Origin: Siphonodentalium dalli
Taxonomy: Eukaryota > Mollusca > Scaphopoda > Gadilida > Siphonodentaliidae
DNA: 64,000 nucleotides
Direction: 5' to 3'
Assembly (NCBI GenBank): GCA_032622095.1
Contig: CP136062.1
Span: 151,216,875-151,280,874 of the forward strand
Position 1 is the first letter of the stretch, and every line of letters begins with the position of its first letter. A program made the position numbers and the translations under genes. The notes under the pieces were generated by a model. It was not told the DNA's origin. It saw only the letters and a list, made by a program, of their open reading frames with translations, and ran no database searches. Of this stretch, positions 56,458 to 64,000 are shown one piece after another.

Positions 56458-57640
56458 ATTGCACGTGTTTGGTCTGTTATCTTCACACCTGTCGAATTAC
56501 ATGTAGATTGACTTCACCCATCACAGCGTCGTGGTGCATTCGGGGGCTCCTTGGTCCACGGCCTAAACTCGATACCTGGGGTGCTATTCACCGGCTGGGT
56601 TTATAATATAGTCCAGGTAGTTTTACGAGGCGACGCTCAATGCGAAGCTATCGTTGGACATCGATGGGAAGACATCGCCGCGCCATATAGGATTATCCAA
56701 TCAAGGTGATTGGCGTCAATCATAGATTGAATACCGGTCACATAAACATGCTGCGTGTAACAGTACACGTTTGTACACATTTCAACAATGAGCAACCGAG
56801 GAAAAGGACGTGGGGCAAAATATACCACCGACGACATGGGGGGGGGGTCTACAAATAAAATCCGTATATAGGGTCGGGGTGGGTGGGTGGTCCAGAGGCC
56901 GAAACAATCGTGCTTGTAATTTTTTTTCCAAAATGGGTTTTTTTCAAACAATTTACAAGTACTGACCATGTAATGTTGTTTGTAAGCATGTTAGTATCAT
57001 GTTTGTTGGCATATGGCTATATAGACAGCTATAGTGACCATTTAGCCTCAGATTTAGCAACATTCTGGATTTCACAGGATCCCGTCCCACTTCTCAGTGG
57101 AAAACCGTAATTTAGTAAAAGAAAAAATTAATGTATTACCCAGTTGTATTACCCGAATAAAAGTAATAAAAATTGGTGAATACTCAATGATGACTAGATA
57201 TCATTGACCCGATTGTTGCATAACATGAAATTTAAAAGGGTGTCTCATAAATGTCTAATGTCTGAAATACTGTCTTGTTCTGGCATGCAATCAAATTCAT
57301 TCCTTCTGGTTATTTCTCATCTTTTTAATGATTGCAAGTAATGTTAATTTGCAGAACTTATCCAAATAAAACTGAATTGGTTATGATGAATGGCCGTTAC
57401 TGTTTATTGTTCAGACAATCCCAACTGAAGGTGACGCTATTCTCCTTGAATTTACGAACTTCATCTTGAAGCTTAAATACTGCTCAACAAGACTAAACTA
57501 CAATACTAATTGTATACTGTTATCGCTTACAAATAGATGAACTGAAATAATGTGATGCATTCAGATGCTTTGAGAAATGACATTCTTCAATGTTTTCAAA
57601 GTTCAAACTAAAATCAAGAATAAAATCTGACTGAGACTAT
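56458..57640. other. No recognisable gene
   Basis: Non-coding, with a C/G-rich patch near 56,840-56,890 (GGGGGGGG and GGGTGGGTGG) and AT-rich remainder. Open frames are short and unlike known proteins. Confidence 0.4.
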
Positions 57641-58100
57641 ACTGCAGACTCTAGTGCACAAATATACATACAAATGGTTGAGTTATAATAATGCAAAATG
57701 TGTTTACGGATGGAACCAAGTTGGTAGCTCTGGTATGCATCGACAGGCAAAACCTGTGATATGCAGTAATATCTGCACACATCCTTCCCGTATCATTCAG
57801 GTCTATCACCATACCAAACCACTTCAAAATTCGACAACCGACACTTCAACTTATATGGCAAAAACTGTGTATGGATTGAATTTCATAAACAGGGCCCATG
57901 GATAAATCTGGTAGGCATTGGTACTCACAATCCGTGATATTATGCATATTCGTTCTCCATTTCTGGTCCGTCACATGTCATAGAGCATCAAAATATGACA
58001 ACCGACTCTTGAGTTATGACGCAAAATGTTTGTACGGACGGACGCACGGACGGCTCGAGACGTCAACTATATACCCGCCGACTAATATCGGGGGTATAAT
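57641..58100 (+). repeat. Interspersed repeat with ACGGACGGACGCACGG and ATCGGGGGTATAAT end
   Basis: Two imperfect repeats of GAC(A)ACCGAC-CTT-AGTTAT(A/G)-GCAAAATGTGT-TACGG precede a GGACGGACGCACGGACGG tract and an ATATACCCGCCGACTAATAT-CGGGGGTATAAT end. This is a common invertebrate repeat style. No class assigned. Confidence 0.45.
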
Positions 58101-58134
58101 AACCATATATCTATGTGTATTATACCTAACCAAA

Positions 58135-58272
58135 ACAATTCCTCTCCTCACCCACCCCGGTGAATAAGACTAAAGAGTTCTTTGATCATGCACAAATAAT
58201 TGTAGAACCCCTGACCTGTTTACCACTATTTACACTGGCCAGTGTTCTCTGTCAGACTAAACACGCTCGATA
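58135..58272 (+). repeat. Inverted flank repeat X, left copy
   Basis: From ACAATTCCTCTCCTCACCCA to the GTCAGACT...CGATATA end, this matches the reverse complement of 63,870-64,000. A 9-bp extra segment (TAAACACGC) lies near 58,260. The partner runs off the window, so the full inverted repeat is longer or ends here by chance. Confidence 0.85.
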
Positions 58273-59079
58273 TACACTGTAAAAAGGACTGTGTGGCAGC
58301 TTCCACACAATGACTGTGTGGATGCATTATCTGAACATAAATGTGTACATAATACACACATATGTGTGTATCACCCAATATCCACACATATATGTGTACA
58401 CCACCACACATATTTGTGTGTGACGTCGGATTTTTAAATTTCACGTGGTGGTCACGCGCGCGTCGTTGTTTCGAACGGGCTCACAGGCTGCCGTAAAGTG
58501 TACACATGGAGTCTTGTTGATTGTGGTGGATCTCGAAATTCTATATATTGGGCGGTCTCTTCGATTATTTCTATAGTTAAGGTAAGATTATATTTAAATT
58601 GGCAAGATATTCACCTTTGTGAGAATGTCCGTATCTATTTTGTATAACATGATTGAACGAAATAATAAACTTGATTTGGATTTTCAGATTCATCAATTCC
58701 CTATCGCATAGTCATATATTTACACGTTAGAGTTGTGCGTTTATCTGGGTTTATCTGTTGTTTCTGTAGTCTATATGATATTCATCTTTCCGAAGCATAA
58801 AACCTATTTCTGCTCGAAAATTGTCTTTATGTAAATTGACAAATTCAACTCTGTGGCGAAGACATTTACTGAACAAATGTGTGTTCATCACATACACACT
58901 ATATATTATACAGCGTGCTTTAAACCAGAACCACAATTTTATTATTTTGCACGATAAGGTTCTCATGTTGATAAAGTAACGACGTGTTTTGTGTTTATAT
59001 GGAATGCAGATGAGAGGAAATATCTACTGATACCAGTGACAGGGCGGATATTGGGAAGGGTGTGTCTATAACCCTATCC

Positions 59080-59490
59080 CAAACTTCGGTAAAATTTACT
59101 AAAAATTCCAACAGTTGGAAATTTCATGCCTGCCGCAAAGTTGCAAGTTTTACACCACATGCATTATAATAGGTTGAAATTGTTCTCTTTGTTTGATTTT
59201 TCAACCAGTAATTAGTGGGAAATTTATTGTTTTTTTTAGACAAATAGTAGCATATTTTTCTACTTTTGGTAAAAAAAAATGGCCTCAAATGGCCATCGGA
59301 TGGAAGACTTCCATTTGGTTGGAAATTCTAATAGTTGGAAAGCTTGAGGTACCAATTAGAAAATTCAGAACGAGAGGGGGTGTGCAAATATAATTCTACA
59401 AATATGGTTCAAGGGGAGGGTGGGGTGCACTTCGACATTTGAAGGTGGACACCCCCCGCCAACGGCGACCATCGAGCCGCGTCCCTGAAT
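59080..59490 (+). repeat. Interspersed repeat family G, copy 3
   Basis: Has the family landmarks in order: AACAGTTGGAAATTTCATGC, GTTGAAATTGTTCTCTTTGT, GATTTTTCAACCAGT, AGTTGGAAAGCTTGAGG, GGGGGTGTGCAAATATAATT, GGGTGGGGTGCACTT, GGTGGACACCCCCC, GAGCCGCGTCCCT. It is inserted inside the TA-flanked element. Confidence 0.55.
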
Positions 59491-61330
59491 GTGACTTGTT
59501 GATGCCATTGGAATGCCCTATATAGTCGTATACTACGAAGTTCTATATATGTGGCACCCGGAATCACACAAAATGTGTGAAATTGGTGTTTCAAATTAAT
59601 TTCATTTGAATATGATGATCATGAGCATCACTGTTGCAATAAACCTTGAAATACCACAATGGACGATCAATGTACCAAGTTAAACAAATTGTTGGGTGGT
59701 GGGGTATTTATTTGTCAATTATATTGGTGGTTTACCAAGACGATGTGACAAATTAGCATGCATATTTTGGCTCCTCTGCTATGTATAACTTGCGTAAATT
59801 CGGTTACCGAGGGAGGGGCCGGGTGGGGGTGATGTCGTATATCTAATATATATGTAGCCACCGTTTGTGTCCAAAACTTTAAATTGTGAAGAATATTTTG
59901 TCATTCAATAAAAGTCATAATAGCAAATAATGAACTTATAAATAATCTAAAATTATAAATACTGCAGAATAGTGAGATGTATCATTAAAGTATTATTAGC
60001 ATTTGGATTAAGTGACGTACATGGTCAAGAGTTATCGTTTATACTATAAAAAAGGGGGAGGGGATGGGGGAAGGGGGGGGGCTTATTTTCAAACTCGCCA
60101 TGTTTCTCATATTATAATCCTTATATGTGAATGTATCGTGTTATATAGCTAAAATTCCTCATGTAAAATTGCAAATTTCCCGTGTCAAGATTGTGCTTAA
60201 TGGGGCATCGATCTGGCCATATAGATAAAGTAAAATAAAATGTCCGAACATTCATTATGTGAAGCTATAATGAGTAGTACATGTATATATTTAGCATGTT
60301 TCAAAAACTATATTCCTTTCTGAAAATGCGCTCTTTAATGTATGAATTATAATACTGTTATAAATGTACATACACTGTAAATAATATTCCCACAATGGCA
60401 TGTTATAAACAAAATAACTTCTCTGCTTACAGGTTCAATGGTGAAATCATGGCGGTCACGCGGTGCGATGTCGATGTAAATAACAAGATATGGACATGAC
60501 TGCCTTGGCAACGACGCAGATAAACTCTAGTCAACCAACCAAGAACCACGGTGGAATGTACGAGTTAGACACAAATTCCACAATCAATGATTTTGGTATA
60601 CATATGATGATGTCATGTGCTGTAATTTGGTTTCTGTGCAAGAGGAGATGACTTCTATTCTTCGTGAACTCGAGATTTCTCCTTAGAAATTGCACCGATA
60701 TACATACATTCAAAAAGGCTATCCTCTTTGGAGCCCTTAATTTTCTTGTATAGTTCAAGGGATCTCAGAAAGCTTCAGTTAGTTTTAGAGCTTGTTCTTC
60801 TACACACATGAGGGTGAGTCTGGTGTAAGACAGCCAACCAGTATAGCAATATACATATATGTATATATAGCAGAGACTGACTTTCGAATTGTTTCGAAAA
60901 TTCTAGTTAGTGATGTGAAACCCATTGATGGAACTGAAACATGCACGCTTATAGTTTAAAATTTCTTTGAAATCTCGTCGGATGACCAAAATATTATGTG
61001 AATGTGTTAAACGGCTGTTTTGTTTTGTGTTGTTGTATTATTGAAATTAAAGACTATAGCTATACTATATATCATTCGACAATCACGATTTCTGCTGTGT
61101 ACACAAATGAAGGCCGCGGACCCCCGGGATATGCATGTTTGCTGTTTGATAAGTTAATATTCGAAAACGTCCAGCGCCGCATGTCAAGCATCAGTATACT
61201 ATAACATTTCATATGTATGGCAGGGAAAAAAACGTCCAACGATAGCCGAACTATATGTATGGCCAATAAATATCGGTGTAAACACTCTTCGTTGAATATG
61301 ATTTATTTTTGTGCAGGATTAGCAGCCTAT
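59491..61330. other. Interior of TA-flanked element, no gene seen
   Basis: AT-rich, with a G-tract near 60,055-60,080. Open frames are at most about 75 codons with no recognisable motif, so the element appears non-autonomous or its transposase is fully decayed. Confidence 0.45.
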
Positions 61331-61672
61331 TGTTTGGATCGACCACACAAATTTGTACACATGTTATTAACACATATGTGTTGTCTTGCCCAACAACATT
61401 GTGTACAAGAACAATACAAATAGTGTAATGGCGGTGAACACTATTGTTTGGATCAACCACACAAATGTGTACGCATGTGATTTACACATATGTGTAGTCT
61501 CGCCCAACAACATTGTGTACAATAACAATACAAATAGTGTAATGGCGGTGAACACTATTGTTTGGATCAACCACACAAATGTGTACGCATGTGATTAACA
61601 CATATGTGTAGTCTCGCCCAACAACATTGTGTACAATAACAATACAATCTTGTGTGGTAGCGGTGAACATAT
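61331..61672. repeat. 114-bp tandem repeat, about 2.9 copies
   Basis: GTTTGGATC recurs at 61,332, 61,446 and 61,560. Each unit carries CCACACAAA-TGTAC, ACACATATGTGT and a CAACATTGTGTACAA dyad, plus AATAGTGTAATGGCGGTGAAC. Confidence 0.9.
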
Positions 61673-62018
61673 TGTTTCCTTAGTGCAAACATATTTGTGT
61701 CCATTCAACGAACAAATAAATGTGCTGGACCCAAACATCTTTGTGTGTGTCAACTACACAACTATGTAGGTCAGTTACCACACATAAACTGTTCATCTGC
61801 ATCCACACAATATTGTGCGCAACGTAGCACACATTTAATGTGTGCCTACACAGAACAAGTTGTTTGGTCGATCCACACGGGTTTGTTCGCCACCGCCACA
61901 CAACAGATGTGTGATCATTTGCCACACAATTCACCACACAATATTGTGCTCGATCAAATGGCTACACAAACTGTGTGGTAATTGTGTGGTTCTACCACAC
62001 AGTCGTTTTAAGAGTGTA

Positions 62019-63869
62019 TTAAGGCTATAATGCGGTCCAGGACAATTTGTGACATACAGTGTACCTACACAATGCTTTATTATTGTTGTTAGATACTGGA
62101 AACACGGGGAAACACCTGGAAATACAGTTTATTTTTCGTTTTTCTGACCTTTGCTTTACCGATTAAGGATGTTATTGCTTGAGTCTTAATTTTACACACT
62201 TTGCACCAAAAGAGGATAGTGTAATGGGATTGAAAGGCAGTTAACACAGTTATTGAAGAACGGCTAAAAAACTCTGAAATTTTGATAAAAACATGAGAAA
62301 GGGGGTGGGTCCCTAACATTTGGAGGAATAAATTTGCACAAATGGGGTGGTGGGTCCCTCGGGGTCGGAAAAAAACTTTTTGGGCCCTATATGTGTAATT
62401 GTTTTCAGACCCCCCCCCCCCCCCCCCCCCCACTGCCGACGAGCGTAACAGTTTTTTGGGCATTGTGGAGAGAAGAATCAAAATATTAAAGAACAAAGAA
62501 ACCGGCACCATTCACCAGCGCCGGAAAAATGATGCATGGAAAGAAATTTCTTTGGAAATAGCATGCAGGGAAATATCCAAACACAAACAAAATTCTTCTG
62601 AGACGTTATCTTCTTGGCTCTTCATTTTCACACTGTGATAATTAAAAAATACTCACTAATATCATTGAAACTCATTCTGCAGATATATAAACGCAAGCAT
62701 GAGTCTCCACACAATTATACCCAAAAATTATACCGCTATACATGCCGATTGTGGCCGGTGAGTGTTCATGAATTAGTCGTAAGACGGCGTCAATTGATAG
62801 GTGACAAATCTGATAGATTGGATCAATCACACCATCGACAGCGTGTGTCGTTTGCGCTAAAGCAAAGATACCTTTGCGTTCAGCCGCTACCATATAAACT
62901 ACCTGGTTTATAAAATAGTCTCGCTTGGTGAATAGCACCCCAGGGGTGCTATTCACCAAGCGAGACTATTTTATAAACCAGGTAGTTTATTTGGTAGCGG
63001 CTGAACGCAAAGGTATCTTTGCTTTAGCGCAAACGACACACGCTGTCGATGGTGTGATTGATCCAATCTATCAGATTTGTCACTTGTCAATTGACGCCGT
63101 CTCACGACTAATTCATGAACACTCACCGGCCACAATCGGCATGTATAGCGGTATAATATTTTGGTATAATTGTGTGGAGACTCATGCTGGCGTTTATACA
63201 TCTGCAGAATGAGTTTCAATGATATTAATGAGGTTTTTTAATTAGCACAGTGTGAAAATGAAGAGCCGAGAAGATAACGTCTCAGAAGAATTTTGTTCGT
63301 GTTTTGGTTCTGTTTGGATATTTCCTTGCCATTTCCAAAGAATTTTTTTTCCATGCATCATTTTTCCGGCGCTGGTGAATGGTGCCGGTTTCTTTGTTCT
63401 TTAATATTTTGATTCTTTTCTCCACAATGCCCAAAAACGTTTTACGCTCGTCGGCAGTGGGGGGGGGGGGGGGGGGGTCTGGAAAACAATTGCACATATA
63501 GGGCCCAAAAAGTTTTTGCCGACCCCGAGGGACCCACCACCCATTTGTGCAAATTTTTTCCTCCAAATGTTAGGGACCCACCCCCTTTCTCATGTTTTTA
63601 TCCAAATTTCAAGAGTTTTGTTTAGCCATTCTTCAATAACTGTGTTAACTGTCTTGCAATCCCATTACACTGTCCTTTGTTGGTGCAAACTGTGTAAACG
63701 TAAGACTCAAGCAATAACATGCTTAATCGGTAAAGCCCAGTCAGAAAAACGAAAAATAAACTGTATTTCCAGGTGTTTCCTGGTGTTTCCAGTATCTAAC
63801 AACAATAATAAAGCATTGTGTAGTTACACTGTATGTCACAAATTGCCCTAGACCGCATTATAGCCTTAA
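62019..63869. mobile_element. TTAA-flanked palindrome with ~0.92-kb arms
   Basis: TTAA at 62,019-62,022 and 63,866-63,869, with termini GGCTATAATGCGGTCC and GGCTATAATGCGGTCTAG. The two halves are reverse complements with scattered differences, meeting at about 62,943 (GGTGAATAGCACCCCAGGGG and complement). Each arm holds a C/G homopolymer of about 20 nt (62,410 and 63,461) and a GGGACCCACC block akin to family F. A 95-codon frame occurs in mirrored form in both arms (62,672-62,959 minus; 62,925-63,212 plus), differing at several residues; no family is recognised. It sits directly against the TA-flanked element. Confidence 0.8.
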
Positions 63870-64000
63870 TATATCGAGTCTGACAGAGAACACTGGCCAG
63901 TGTAAATAGTGGTAAACAGGTCAGGGGTTCTACAATTATTTGTGCATGATCAAAGAACTCTTTAGTCTTATTCACCGGGGTGGGTGAGGAGGGGAATTGT
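63870..64000 (-). repeat. Inverted flank repeat X, right copy (truncated by window end)
   Basis: Reverse complement of 58,135-58,272, starting TATCGAGTCTGACAGAGAAC and running to the last base of the window. It means the TA element and the palindrome lie inside a larger inverted structure. Confidence 0.85.

Larger units (their letters stand above)
58275..62016. mobile_element. TA-flanked element with dense ACACA/TGTGT dyads
   Basis: TA dinucleotides lie outside both ends (58,273-58,274 and 62,017-62,018). The terminal inverted repeat reads CACTGTAAAAAGGACTGTGTGG on the left and CACTCTTAAAACGACTGTGTGG on the right. Both ends are rich in small dyads: GTGTGG-CAGCTT-CCACAC, CACACATATGTGTG and CACACA-TATT-TGTGTG on the left; ACACATATGTGT (three times), GCACACATTTAATGTGTGC and GTGTGGT-TCT-ACCACAC on the right. 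A 114-bp tandem repeat (2.9 copies) lies at 61,331-61,672. No transposase frame is visible; 59,080-59,490 is a family G insertion. Confidence 0.65.

Noticed and set aside
62672-63212. Two independent 95-codon genes in the palindrome
   Set aside because: They are the same sequence read from the two arms, with no recognised family; likely by-products of the inverted duplication.

Overview
This window looks like nuclear DNA of an animal, probably a marine invertebrate. It has one gene with short, canonically spliced exons and large repeat-filled introns, and a dense mix of Helitron-like, TTAA-flanked, SINE and foldback repeats. I cannot name the species. There is no bacterial-type gene organisation.

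Left flank (1-13,579): the minus strand carries the 5' part of an SLC23-type nucleobase/ascorbate transporter gene. Five coding exons (12,782 down to 2,896) join in compatible phases. Its later exons were not found in the window. Introns and flanks hold Helitron-like elements (886-1,363; 5,512-6,025; 6,026-6,481; an end at 12,118-12,121), TTAA-flanked miniature elements (4,175-4,574; 7,792-8,381), a palindromic element (about 868-1,676), a CT microsatellite and minisatellites.

Centre (13,580-51,348): a single 37,769-bp mobile element, bounded by a perfect 9-bp target duplication (GAGTTATTG at 13,571-13,579 and 51,349-51,357). Its terminal inverted repeats are themselves tandem arrays of a roughly 526-bp unit. 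The left arm is about 28.4 kb (53 anchor copies, with 8-unit and 4-unit higher-order repeats) and the right arm is about 2.9 kb (5 anchor copies, inverted). The arms enclose a 6.5-kb compact, virus-like core. Its genes, all broken, are a capsid-like structural protein (minus), a second small structural-like protein (plus), a small Cys-rich ORF (plus), a membrane-active-like protein with a coiled coil (plus), a Cys/His-rich ORF (minus), a retroviral/Polinton-type DDE integrase (plus) and an SF1 helicase (minus) whose start codon sits on the arm/core junction. No DNA polymerase or packaging ATPase was seen. I interpret this as a decayed Polinton/adintovirus-like element with Foldback-style, expandable satellite termini. 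The combination of gene set, 9-bp duplication and satellite arms is the most unusual thing in the window.

Right flank (51,349-64,000): no convincing host gene. It holds a tRNA-derived SINE, a second inverted copy of the palindromic element seen at 0.9-1.7 kb, a foldback element with four subrepeats, a TTAA element and a possible LINE fragment. It ends in a nested inverted structure: a TA-flanked element with many ACACA/TGTGT dyads (58,275-62,016), then a TTAA-flanked palindrome with 0.9-kb arms (62,019-63,869), all between inverted copies of a 130-bp sequence whose right copy runs off the window.

The core genes read as one replication/integration/particle module. Their stops and frameshifts contrast with the near-identical array units, so the arms appear to have kept homogenising after the genes decayed.
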